64,000 nt of DNA from Acidilobaceae archaeon (GTDB taxonomy: Archaea; Thermoproteota; Thermoprotei_A; Sulfolobales; Acidilobaceae). Each line of letters opens with the position of its first letter. Positions within the stretch are counted from its first letter, which is position 1. The stretch covers positions 186,001 through 250,000 of the forward strand of contig JALVZQ010000008.1 in NCBI GenBank assembly GCA_027037535.1, given 5' to 3'. Of this stretch, positions 52,899 to 61,346 are shown piece after piece. The notes below the pieces were generated by a model that was not told where the DNA came from, made no database searches, and saw nothing but the letters and a program-made list of their open reading frames with translations. The position numbers were made by a program, and so were the translations under genes.

Positions 52899-53612
52899 GT
52901 GAATAGTAGAGAGGAACTATGGAGCGAGGTTGTCGCGTCAATTGAGGATTTAGCGGTGCATGGATGCTATGAGAAAGTAAACAAATACATGAGCCTCAAT
53001 ACTGTCAATAAGCTGCGTGTAAAAACAATACGGCTCCTCGGAGACAGCCAGCGTGTCCTCGACGCAGGTTGTGGACCCGGTACCTCCTCCGTATTGATTG
53101 CCAAGATGAAGCCCCATGCAATGCTCTATCTCTTGGATCCTTCTCTTAAAATGTTGAATATAGCTGTTAAGACGTTGACTCAGACAGTGAATAGTATAGA
53201 TGTACGCCCGCTTGTAGGCAGGTTCGAAAGAATCCCTCTAAGAGATAACGAGGTAGACGGTATAACTGCGATGTTCAGCTTTAGAGACGCGCTTGACTTT
53301 GAGGAGGCGGTTGCCGAGTTTGCCCGGGTTCTAGGAGAAAACGGTAAACTGGCTATTCTCGATATCTATAGGCCTAGAAGACTCGGAAGAATAATAGTCG
53401 GGCTCTATTTTAGGATAATTGTTCCAATAGCGGTGATGCTGAGCAGGTGCGCTGCTAGGATCACTAAGTACACTGACTTCCTTGAAACAATTAATGTTAT
53501 GCTTACAAAGGAGGAATTAGAGGACTTGCTATCTAAGTACTTTGAAAAAATTGTTACTTACAATATAGCTCCTGGACTTGCTATCTTCTATGCTGAATCG
53601 CCTAAGCCTTAA
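52899..53612 (+). CDS. SAM-dependent methyltransferase (UbiE-like)
   Basis: A class I methyltransferase: RVLDAGCGPGTSSVLIAKM (SAM motif I) near residue 53, YLLDPSLKMLNIAV, and GITAMFSFRDALDFEEAVAEFARVLGENGKLAILD. The C-terminal part carries a hydrophobic helix, consistent with a lipid or quinone substrate. The start is GTG. It converges on the acyl-CoA synthetase gene with an 11-bp overlap. Substrate unknown; a role in quinone methylation is plausible but not shown. Confidence 0.75.
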   Translation: MNSREELWSEVVASIEDLAVHGCYEKVNKYMSLNTVNKLRVKTIRLLGDSQRVLDAGCGPGTSSVLIAKMKPHAMLYLLDPSLKMLNIAVKTLTQTVNSIDVRPLVGRFERIPLRDNEVDGITAMFSFRDALDFEEAVAEFARVLGENGKLAILDIYRPRRLGRIIVGLYFRIIVPIAVMLSRCAARITKYTDFLETINVMLTKEELEDLLSKYFEKIVTYNIAPGLAIFYAESPKP

Positions 53613-55569
53613 GATGTTCTTTGAGTTTCTCTATAGCTGTTCTGACTTCTTCGACTGATTCAGGATTATCCATTACTTCTGTCTTGAACCTGGTTTCTCC
53701 CCTGAATAGTGCTTTTATTATTCTCCGCATTATTTTTCCACTTCTCGTCCTTGGAAGATCTCTGACAGGAATTATCGAGTAGGGTGTGAAGGGCTTGCCA
53801 AGGCTATTGGCTACCCTCCGTTTTAGTTCTTCCTCGAGTCCCGGCGAGAATTCTTTCCTTGGAATGACGAAGCATGAGACGACCTCTCCCTTCACGGGGT
53901 GGGGGATACCTATGCAGGCCGACTCTACTATTTCTGGATGATCGTTTAGTATTGCTTCGATCTCTGCCGGACCTATCCTTTTCCCTGCGACCTTGATAAC
54001 GTCGTCTGCACGTCCCAGAATAAACCAGTAACCGTCCTCGTCAATATACGCGAGGTCCCCATGATACCATACTCCCGGGAACCTAGACCAATAAGTCCTA
54101 ATATACCTCTCGGGGTCTTTCCATAGCCCCCGCGTCATGCTCGGAGAAGGCTTCTTTACGACAAGGTAGCCTGGCGATCCTCGTACTGGCTCTCCTGTAT
54201 CGTCGAAAACGTCTGCATCCATGCCTAGTCCAGGCCCCCATAACGTACTCGGCTTAAGGTCTACGACGGGGCTTGGCAAGAGTATGCATCCGAATATCTC
54301 AGTTCCCCCGCTTAGGTTAATCATTGGCGCCTTGTCTCCGCCTACCTTTTCTACAACCCAGATCCATGTATCCGGATCTATAGGTTCCCCAGTGTTGCCC
54401 AGTATCCTTATCGACTCGACGTCGTTATTCTCAGAGGGCTCAGGCGTCAACGTCTTCAATAACCGTGCAACGGTAGCAGCAAAGCCAAACTGTGTGACCT
54501 TGTATTTTTCTATTAGCTCCCACATCCTTGTCTTCGAAGGATAATCTATAGCGCCTTCTACTACTAGGTGTTTAGAGCCGAGGAATTGCGCACCCATAAC
54601 CTGCCATGGACCCATCATCCACCCTAGATCCGTTATCCACCAGAGCCTGTCATTGCCATTGTCCCATACCGGCTTCGTGTCGAGATTATAGAAGTGTTCT
54701 TTCGCCGGCTGGATCACGGAGCCGATGTGGCTTATGACTGCTCCTTTAGGAGAACCCGTCGTTCCACTTGTGAAGAGTAGGAGGGCAGGATGCTCCGGGT
54801 CTAGCTCCTCTGGTTCCCGAGAAGCTCTTTTTCCTCGTATCGTATCGTCATATGTTATTATCCTGTCATCTTCGGGCAGATCAGTTGTCTTTCCTCTACG
54901 CGCCACGATAATGTATTCGGATATGCGTCCCGAGATCTCATCGGCCTTTAGTGCTCTATCAAGTAGCGTTATCTTTTTGCCCCGTCTAAAATAATAGTCG
55001 CCTGTAAAAAGAATCCTTGCATTCGATGACTTAATACGCTCTGCGACTGCTCCAGGCGCGAAGCCGGAGAATATAGGGCTCGCGATAGCCCCTATCCTCA
55101 TTGCAGAAAGCATTGCTATGATGGATTCAGGGCCCATAGGGGCATAGATTGCTATAACATCGCCTGGTTTAATCCCAACCTCATCCAGGAAATTCGAGAA
55201 TCTCTGAACCTCGTCGAGAAGTTCATTATAAGTATATGTTCTCTCGGCTCCATCCTCACCTACCCATGTAAAAGCCTCCCTATTACCGTAACCCATAGTA
55301 ACTATCCTGTCGAGGACATTATATGACGCGTTAAACAATGCTCCTCGATACCATTTGGCCCATTCTGGCCCTTGCGAAAGATCTACTGTCTCTCTCGGAG
55401 GCCTAAACCACTCTATTCCCAGAAAGTCCGGCAACGATCCCCAGAACCATCGATGATCTCTTGTAGTTTTTCTAACGAGATCGTGATAGTTCGAATAACC
55501 AAGCTTCTCCATTAACGCAGATACGTTCGCGTTTTGAACTACTTCTCTCGGAGGTCTCCATATTTTCAA
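53602..55569 (-). CDS. AMP-forming acyl/acetyl-CoA synthetase
   Basis: Activates a carboxylic acid to its CoA thioester through an acyl-AMP. LLFTSGTTGSPKGAVISH (P loop) is near residue 265, followed by GGTEIFGC, the WYHGDLAYIDEDGYWFILGRADDVIKVAGKRIGPAEIE hinge region, and the C-terminal PRTRSGKIMRR Lys that is a typical acetylation target. The 655-aa length and N-terminal domain match acetyl-/propionyl-CoA synthetases; chain length cannot be set from sequence. Confidence 0.9.
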   Translation of the reverse strand: MKIWRPPREVVQNANVSALMEKLGYSNYHDLVRKTTRDHRWFWGSLPDFLGIEWFRPPRETVDLSQGPEWAKWYRGALFNASYNVLDRIVTMGYGNREAFTWVGEDGAERTYTYNELLDEVQRFSNFLDEVGIKPGDVIAIYAPMGPESIIAMLSAMRIGAIASPIFSGFAPGAVAERIKSSNARILFTGDYYFRRGKKITLLDRALKADEISGRISEYIIVARRGKTTDLPEDDRIITYDDTIRGKRASREPEELDPEHPALLLFTSGTTGSPKGAVISHIGSVIQPAKEHFYNLDTKPVWDNGNDRLWWITDLGWMMGPWQVMGAQFLGSKHLVVEGAIDYPSKTRMWELIEKYKVTQFGFAATVARLLKTLTPEPSENNDVESIRILGNTGEPIDPDTWIWVVEKVGGDKAPMINLSGGTEIFGCILLPSPVVDLKPSTLWGPGLGMDADVFDDTGEPVRGSPGYLVVKKPSPSMTRGLWKDPERYIRTYWSRFPGVWYHGDLAYIDEDGYWFILGRADDVIKVAGKRIGPAEIEAILNDHPEIVESACIGIPHPVKGEVVSCFVIPRKEFSPGLEEELKRRVANSLGKPFTPYSIIPVRDLPRTRSGKIMRRIIKALFRGETRFKTEVMDNPESVEEVRTAIEKLKEHLKA

Positions 55570-55881
55570 GCCGTAGAACCCCCAGGATACTTATATCAAG
55601 GACGATTATAGTGTAATAATACTCGACAAATAATAGTTTTTATAATAGGGTTACACAGATCCCACTGTCCAATAGCCTAATTCTAAGAGATTAACTATGG
55701 AGAAACCTTATCACTATAGAAACCGACTCCTTCAACATAGGCCATGATGAGTGGTGACGGCAGCGAGGAATCTCCTGCCGTGTTCCGATGTGCTGATGTC
55801 ACCCTCGCTGAGCCCTCATATAGCGGCTAAGTTTATTTTACGAGGCTACTAATTCACTCTCTGGAACGTGAGGGAGCCCCC
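55570..55881. other. 312-bp gene-free stretch upstream of thrS
   Basis: No protein-coding signal on either strand. It contains the divergent promoter regions of the acyl-CoA synthetase and thrS, a small-RNA candidate (55741-55815), and a TATA element (GTTTATTTTA, 55831-55840) about 40 bp before the thrS start. Confidence 0.6.
55741..55815 (+). ncRNA. Candidate small structured RNA (C/D-box-like)
   Basis: A C box ATGATGA (55744-55750) and D box CTGA (55808-55811) are flanked by GGC and GCC, which can close a terminal stem. Inside is ACGGCAG...CTGCCGT (55757-55763 with 55775-55781), extended by GAG-GAAT-CTC. An alternative 8-bp helix pairs CAGCGAGG (55761) with CCTCGCTG (55803) and excludes the first. 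Internal C'/D' boxes are poor, so it may be a C/D guide RNA or another structured leader. Confidence 0.4.
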
Positions 55882-57282
55882 GTGGAGAAAAACCATATCG
55901 ACTTTGCCTACGAGCAAGACCTAGTGGTTAGACCAGATTCAAGAGTACCTATACTTGACAGAGAGTTCGGCCATTATACAGGAGCCGGCGTCCCTCTTTT
56001 CAGCATAGGCGGTGGATACTATAGGTACACACTGATAGACATCCTTGCTAGGTTCCATGCCAGAAGAGGATACCATATAGTGGAAACACCCATAATAGCC
56101 AGCAGCAGCCTCTACAAGTTATCGGGCCACCTCGACTTCTACCGACAAAACATGTATCTCTTCAAAATAGAAGACCACGACTTCGCAATAAAACCGATGA
56201 ACTGCCCCTACCATATACTACTATTCATGCACGAGCTCGCAAGACACCGTAACAAGGTAAGGCTCCCATTCAAGATATTCGAAGCAGGAAGAGTACACCG
56301 CTACGAGCCAAGCGGCAGTCTCTATGGCCTTTTACGAGTACGAGGATTTACACAAGACGACGCCCACATAATAACACCCGAAGAAAACGCGGTAGAGTCA
56401 GTCTACAACGTTTTCGAAGAAATGAGGGAGCTAATGGAAAAACTCTTCCATCTCAACGTCTCAGGCGAAACAGTCTACCTACGACTAAGCCTCTCAGACA
56501 GAGAACTAATAGGAAAAGACTTCATGGGCACCCACGAGGAATGGAGCAAAGCCGAAAGCATCCTAGAGCAAGCAGCCAAGATAATAAGCGAAAAATACAA
56601 TATAACATACTATAAGGAAGAAGGAGAAGCCGCATTCTACGGGCCTAAAATAGACATTGTAATGAAGATCCGTGAAGGAGAAACCGAAAAAGAATGGCAG
56701 CTAGGAACCATACAGTTCGACTTTAATCTTCCCAGGAGATTCCGCCTATACGATCTCGTCAAGGAAGTCTACGGTTATGATACAGTGTTCATTATTCATA
56801 GAGCCCTCATGGGGTCTCTCGAGAGGTTCCTAGGTGTATACCTGGACTACTACAAGGGTAGACTACCATTCACACTAGCACCTGTGCAGTTCGCGATATT
56901 AGCGATAAGAAAAGGCACAGATATTGACTCAGAAATAGAATCCTTAGCATACCGGATAAAACAAGAACTTATAGATAAAGGATTCAGGGCAGGTGTTGTA
57001 CTGGCATCAAAGACTGGGCTCTCAAAGGATGTAAGACGATTAGAATCGACAGTGAAACCCTCCGTACTCGTCTATCTCGGCGAAAAAGAGATTCAGACCA
57101 AGACACTCATGGCTAGACCATACCTACACTCAGAACGAAAGAGAAGCAGCATAAAGATCCCGTTGGATCCAGAGTATCCTGCAAAACACGTAATAGAGCT
57201 AGGAAACAAGCTGGAGTCGGCTGTAAGGGAACTAGTAGGTTATGCTCCGAGAATACCGGGAGACATGGAATATATGTTATAA
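55882..57282 (+). CDS. thrS: Threonyl-tRNA synthetase without editing domain
   Basis: A class II synthetase of 466 aa with catalytic core and anticodon-binding domain but no N-terminal editing domain. Motif 2 EAGRVHRYEPSGSLYG and motif 3 IHRALMGSLERFL are present; zinc ligands are the Cys of MNCPYH and His residues in DDAHII and IIHRA. Several crenarchaea split ThrRS into catalytic and editing proteins; the editing partner is not in the window. GAGGGAG precedes the GTG start. Confidence 0.9.
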   Translation: MEKNHIDFAYEQDLVVRPDSRVPILDREFGHYTGAGVPLFSIGGGYYRYTLIDILARFHARRGYHIVETPIIASSSLYKLSGHLDFYRQNMYLFKIEDHDFAIKPMNCPYHILLFMHELARHRNKVRLPFKIFEAGRVHRYEPSGSLYGLLRVRGFTQDDAHIITPEENAVESVYNVFEEMRELMEKLFHLNVSGETVYLRLSLSDRELIGKDFMGTHEEWSKAESILEQAAKIISEKYNITYYKEEGEAAFYGPKIDIVMKIREGETEKEWQLGTIQFDFNLPRRFRLYDLVKEVYGYDTVFIIHRALMGSLERFLGVYLDYYKGRLPFTLAPVQFAILAIRKGTDIDSEIESLAYRIKQELIDKGFRAGVVLASKTGLSKDVRRLESTVKPSVLVYLGEKEIQTKTLMARPYLHSERKRSSIKIPLDPEYPAKHVIELGNKLESAVRELVGYAPRIPGDMEYML

Positions 57283-57317
57283 TCCCTGGAGGCCATCGGA
57301 AGAGGCCCTCCCACATC

Positions 57318-57788
57318 CTATTTAGACAGCTTCTCTATTCTTTTACTAGTGATAGACCACAGAGAATCTCCAGAACACTCTTCTAATATCTCGACATCGC
57401 CTCCACAGATTTCGATAATACTCAAAGAGGCCTTCCTTACCTGCTCTGGCGGGCCTACTATTATTACCTTTTCAACGCGGTCGATTTCCTGTACTACGTC
57501 TGCTACTTGACGTAGCCCAAGGAGATTAGCAATAAATCTTAGATTACGGTTTTTTATCCGGTCATTTAGTAGCTCGTCCTCTATTGTATACGTGTATGCT
57601 AGTGCTATAGAACATATTGTTAAATTCTGTAACAGACGAGATGGTATGCCTGCAATGACTAGATCGCCTATAGAAACACATTTCTTAACGAATTCCTCGG
57701 GATCATAGCTACTCTTTAACGAGAGTACCTCGACTCCTATTTCTATTCCCATTAAATCGAGTCTTTTCAAGGCCTCTTGCACCGGCAT
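57318..57788 (-). CDS. Conserved protein, possibly KEOPS subunit Cgi121
   Basis: A 156-residue protein. The middle part (ICSIALAYTYTIEDELLNDRIKNRNLRFIANLLGLRQVADVVQEI) resembles the Cgi121 pattern, where a helix with E.L..L.. .RNI..AL...G packs against Bud32 in the tRNA t6A-forming KEOPS complex. The following VEKVIIVGPPEQVRKA fits the final strand-helix. Similarity is weak and no other KEOPS gene is nearby. It is 23 bp downstream of the MoaD-PRTase gene on the same strand. Confidence 0.4.
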   Translation of the reverse strand: MPVQEALKRLDLMGIEIGVEVLSLKSSYDPEEFVKKCVSIGDLVIAGIPSRLLQNLTICSIALAYTYTIEDELLNDRIKNRNLRFIANLLGLRQVADVVQEIDRVEKVIIVGPPEQVRKASLSIIEICGGDVEILEECSGDSLWSITSKRIEKLSK

Positions 57789-57811
57789 TCCCTAAAATAT
57801 TTCGTGTTATG

Positions 57812-58555
57812 TTATTCTTCCTCTATCAATCTTCGATATTCGTTTCTCTCCCACGGGAACACTATCCAGTTTTCTGTTACCTCGGCATAATAGTCTGGCA
57901 CTAGGTTAGTCCATGGCTTAATATAGAGGGTGACTGTTTTCACTTCTTTGGGCATATGGAATCCCACTGCCTCCATAGCTAACTGTAGGGTAAGTCCTGT
58001 ATCACTTATATCGTCTACTAGCAACACTTTCTTCTCTGTTATATCTAGGACAAGTGGTTGTCTTAGATATGGCCTCTCTCCTCGTAACCCTATCGTCTTG
58101 TATAGTTTGATTTCCATTACTCCTATATCATCCACTCCGAGCTCGTCTGCTAACAGGCGAGCCGGTACAAGTCCTCCTCGCAGGATTCCTACAATCACGT
58201 CTGGTTGATAACCACTATTCCTTATCTTTTCGGCTATTTTCCTCGTGTAGAGATCTATTTTTTCCCATGATATTTGTTCTATTTCTATTCTCTCAGATTT
58301 CCCGCCATGATTTACTGGGAGGATTACTATTTCCTTGGGTACATAGTTTTTATCTACTAATCGTATGTCTTTACCGTCTACGAAGATTATGTATCCGGGT
58401 TTTCCCTCCACGTTTTCGACATCTATAATATCTCTTAGCCCCGGATATCTTTCGGCTAGTTCTCTAAACAACTTCTCTAGACTCATATCTTCTAACTCAA
58501 GGACGTCTTTTCCTACAATTTCTTGTAGACTCGCTAGTAGCTTTACTTTTGGCAT
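57812..58555 (-). CDS. MoaD/SAMP-like beta-grasp domain fused to a phosphoribosyltransferase
   Basis: Residues 1-84 are a ubiquitin-like MoaD/ThiS/SAMP domain: VKLLASLQEIVGKDVLELED at the N-terminus and IIFVDGKDIRLVDKNYVPKE, VILPVNHGG at its end, including the Gly-Gly that is the C-terminus of free MoaD/SAMP proteins. Residues 95-247 are a type I PRTase: DVIVGILRGGLVPARLLADEL and the PRPP loop VLLVDDISDTGLTLQLA, closest to xanthine/hypoxanthine-guanine PRTases. Start ATG 58555. Whether the GG is cleaved, conjugated or only structural is unknown. Confidence 0.82.
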   Translation of the reverse strand: MPKVKLLASLQEIVGKDVLELEDMSLEKLFRELAERYPGLRDIIDVENVEGKPGYIIFVDGKDIRLVDKNYVPKEIVILPVNHGGKSERIEIEQISWEKIDLYTRKIAEKIRNSGYQPDVIVGILRGGLVPARLLADELGVDDIGVMEIKLYKTIGLRGERPYLRQPLVLDITEKKVLLVDDISDTGLTLQLAMEAVGFHMPKEVKTVTLYIKPWTNLVPDYYAEVTENWIVFPWERNEYRRLIEEE

Positions 58556-58645
58556 TATACCCCTCCAGGAGGCCTAGTCGTCTGCCTCTCACGGAGTATA
58601 TTAGGAGTTCCATGTGTAATAACATGAATATTATAATTAATAAAA

Positions 58646-58861
58646 TTACCTGGATGCCTTCTTTGCCCGTTTTGCCTCTGCATTAATCAAATGCGTTATA
58701 TATCCTGCTATCTGGTTGCGGATTTTCTTGCTTCTTAATTCTAGTAGTGCCGATACTACCCTCTTGTTATGCTCGAAGTCTCCCTTAAAGAGATCAGGGT
58801 ATTTTTCGAGTAGTTTTCTGGCTGTTCTTTTTACCAGGGTTGTCCTTACTTTGCCCATCAC
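58646..58861 (-). CDS. rps17e: Ribosomal protein eS17
   Basis: A 71-residue small-subunit protein; GKVRTTLVKRTARKLLEKYPDLFKGDFEHNKRVV and SKKIRNQIAGYITHLI match archaeal S17e. The basic C-terminal tail (AEAKRAKKASR) contacts rRNA. Its ATG faces the thermosome gene divergently over 140 bp. Confidence 0.94.
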   Translation of the reverse strand: MMGKVRTTLVKRTARKLLEKYPDLFKGDFEHNKRVVSALLELRSKKIRNQIAGYITHLINAEAKRAKKASR

Positions 58862-58932
58862 TACCTCACCCTGTGGGTTGTGAACATGTTGCAGGTTTAA
58901 AACTTACAGGTTGGTAGCTGATTATTATTCGC

Positions 58933-58948
58933 CGAAACTTTTATATAG
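58933..58948 (+). promoter_or_regulatory. Strong BRE/TATA promoter of the thermosome gene
   Basis: CGAAA (BRE) followed by CTTTTATATAG is a near-consensus archaeal promoter. It places the transcript start near 58972; a ribosome-binding site AGGTGA (58990) precedes the ATG by 6 nt. This fits a highly expressed, heat-responsive chaperonin. Confidence 0.7.
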
Positions 58949-59001
58949 AAGTAATCTTACCTTAGAGATTGGAGAACGATAAAAGGATAAGGTGACAAGA
59001 C

Positions 59002-60618
59002 ATGGCGGCACTACCCTTAGAATCAATGGGAGTACCAGTTATAATACTCAAAGAAGGTACCTCCCGCTCCTACGGAAAAGAAGCAGTTCGCTCGAACATA
59101 ATGGCTGTAAGAGCCATCGCAGAAATCCTCAAGACCACTTATGGTCCCAAAGGAATGGACAAGATGCTAGTAGACAGCCTAGGAGACATCACAATAACAA
59201 ACGATGGAGCAACAATCCTCGACAAACTAGACCTACAACATCCAGCAGGAAAAATGCTCGTACAAATCGCTAAGGGACAAGATGAGGAGGCAGGAGACGG
59301 AACAAAGACATCTGTAATATTCGCAGGAGAACTACTCAAAGAAGGAGAAAAACTACTCAACAACAACATACATCCCACGATAATAGTCGAGGGATACAAG
59401 AAAGCACTAGAAAAGGCACTAGAGATCCTATATGAGATAGGAAAACCAATCAGCATAGACGATTATGAGACCTTAAAGAAGATAGCACTAACAAGCCTAA
59501 ACAGTAAAGCAGTAGGCGAAGCAGCAGACTACTTCGCAGACATCGCAGTAGAAGCAATAAAGACCATAGTAGAGAAGAGAGGAGACAAATACTACGTAGA
59601 CCTGAACAACGTACAGATAATCAAGAAGCATGGTGGAAGCCTAAGAGACACAAAGCTAATCAAGGGAATAGTCATCGACAAGGAAGTAGTACATCCAGAC
59701 ATGCCTAGAAGAGTAGAAAACGCAAAGATCGCGGTCCTAGACACACCACTAGAAATAGAAAAACCCGAAATAGACCTAGAAGTAAGCATTACAAGCCCAG
59801 ACCTAGTAAAACGACTACTAGAGAAACAAGAGAAGATACTAGCAGAGAAAGTAGAAAAAATTGCAAGTGTTGGTGCTAATGTTGTTGTGACTCAGAAGGG
59901 TATTGATGAGGTTGCGCAGCATTTCCTTGCTAAGAGGGGTATTCTTGCTGTTAGGAGGGTTAAGAGGAGTGATATTGAGAAGATTGCTAAGGCCACCGGA
60001 GCAAAAATAATAACGAACCTAGACGACCTAACCGAGGAAGACCTGGGCTATGCTGAGCTTGTTGAGGAGAGAAAAGTCGGAGAAGACAAAATGATATTCA
60101 TCGAGGGAGCAAAGAACCCCAAGAGCGTAACAATACTCATAAGAGGAGGCTTCGAGAGACTCGTAGAAGAAGCCGACAGAGCACTCCATGACGCTCTAAG
60201 CGCAGTAGCAGACGCCGTAATCGACGGCAAGATCGTAGCAGGCGGAGGAGCCACCGAGGCAGAACTAGCAAAGAGGCTAAGAGAATATGCTAAGACTGTA
60301 CCAGGCAAGGAACAGCTAGCCATCGAGGCATGGATAAGGGCCCTTGAAGCATTACCACAGACTCTAGCATTCAACGCAGGACTAGACCCCGTAGAGATAC
60401 TAATGAAGCTAAGAAGCGCCCACGAAGAAGGCAAGCTCTGGGCAGGCATAAACGTCGAAGACGGAGAAATAGTCGACATGACGGAGCTAGGAGTAATAGA
60501 GCCAGTAAGAATAAAAGCAAACGCGTTCAAAGCAGGAACCGAAGTAGCTACAATGATACTAAGAATAGACGACATAATAGCCGCAAGGAGAAGTGAAGAC
60601 AAAGAAGAAAAGAAGTAA
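59002..60618 (+). CDS. ths: Thermosome (group II chaperonin) subunit
   Basis: An ATP-driven ring chaperonin subunit of 538 aa. [29 protein letters not shown] and [15 protein letters not shown] (ATP site), and [21 protein letters not shown] are diagnostic. Most codons end in A or C, but codons 287-330 (59860-59991) switch sharply to T- and G-ending codons, with a second small patch near 60047-60071. The protein stays well conserved there. Such a patch suggests gene conversion from a paralogue. Confidence 0.96.
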   Translation: MAALPLESMGVPVIILKEGTSRSYGKEAVRSNIMAVRAIAEILKTTYGPKGMDKMLVDSLGDITITNDGATILDKLDLQHPAGKMLVQIAKGQDEEAGDGTKTSVIFAGELLKEGEKLLNNNIHPTIIVEGYKKALEKALEILYEIGKPISIDDYETLKKIALTSLNSKAVGEAADYFADIAVEAIKTIVEKRGDKYYVDLNNVQIIKKHGGSLRDTKLIKGIVIDKEVVHPDMPRRVENAKIAVLDTPLEIEKPEIDLEVSITSPDLVKRLLEKQEKILAEKVEKIASVGANVVVTQKGIDEVAQHFLAKRGILAVRRVKRSDIEKIAKATGAKIITNLDDLTEEDLGYAELVEERKVGEDKMIFIEGAKNPKSVTILIRGGFERLVEEADRALHDALSAVADAVIDGKIVAGGGATEAELAKRLREYAKTVPGKEQLAIEAWIRALEALPQTLAFNAGLDPVEILMKLRSAHEEGKLWAGINVEDGEIVDMTELGVIEPVRIKANAFKAGTEVATMILRIDDIIAARRSEDKEEKK

Positions 60619-60737
60619 CCCGCATCTCTCCCCGCTTAATTTTTCCAAAAATCCATAATCCTATAAGTTTCGAATTATTCAGATATTAGTATATTCTCGC
60701 CACATACATGATTCCAGTATAAGGGTGCTGAAACGTC

Positions 60738-61346
60738 TTGATAATAATCCTTACAGGAACCCCGGGAACAGGAAAAACTGTTTTAGGCAACTTGTTATCG
60801 AAAGAAATAGATTGCTCTCTGACAAGTACATCTACGCTGCTGAAAGAGCACGGCCTCACACGGACAGATCCTACAGGACGCTTCACTGAAATCGTAGACG
60901 ACGAAATATCCTCTGCCGTGGAAACTCTCGTAAGAGAATCCCAAGAAGACAAATGTATTGTTCTAGAGACAATATATCCCTCACTATGGCTATCCTATAA
61001 GGATCTAGACTATGAAATCCCATTAATCATATTATTACGAGCACATCCAGTTGAGCTCTACAATAGACTAAAGACCAGGAACTGGCCAGAGCAAAAAATT
61101 ATCGAAAACGCTCTCTCTGAAGCATTCAACATAATAGCTGAAGAGCTACTCGACGTCTCGCACGATGTTCTTGAAATTGATACGTCACGGAAAACTGCTA
61201 TACAATCCCTTGAATTACTATACGATAAATTAGAGGAGTGGAGAACAGGTATCTCAATAGATTGGATAAGCGATCCAGACGTACAGAATCTAGTCGCCAG
61301 ATGGAGTATCCGCATGGATCTCGACAAGTATAGGCTGGGGCTGTGA
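60738..61346 (+). CDS. Adenylate kinase AK6/Fap7 family
   Basis: A P-loop kinase of the Fap7/AK6 group, implicated in small-subunit maturation in archaea and eukaryotes. GTPGTGKTVLGNLL is the Walker A motif, ENALSEAFNIIAEELLDVSHDVLEIDTS the typical middle part. The protein is slightly longer (202 aa) than usual at the C-terminus, where it overlaps the CedB-like gene by 57 bp tail to tail. The start codon is TTG 60738. Confidence 0.82.
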   Translation: MIIILTGTPGTGKTVLGNLLSKEIDCSLTSTSTLLKEHGLTRTDPTGRFTEIVDDEISSAVETLVRESQEDKCIVLETIYPSLWLSYKDLDYEIPLIILLRAHPVELYNRLKTRNWPEQKIIENALSEAFNIIAEELLDVSHDVLEIDTSRKTAIQSLELLYDKLEEWRTGISIDWISDPDVQNLVARWSIRMDLDKYRLGL

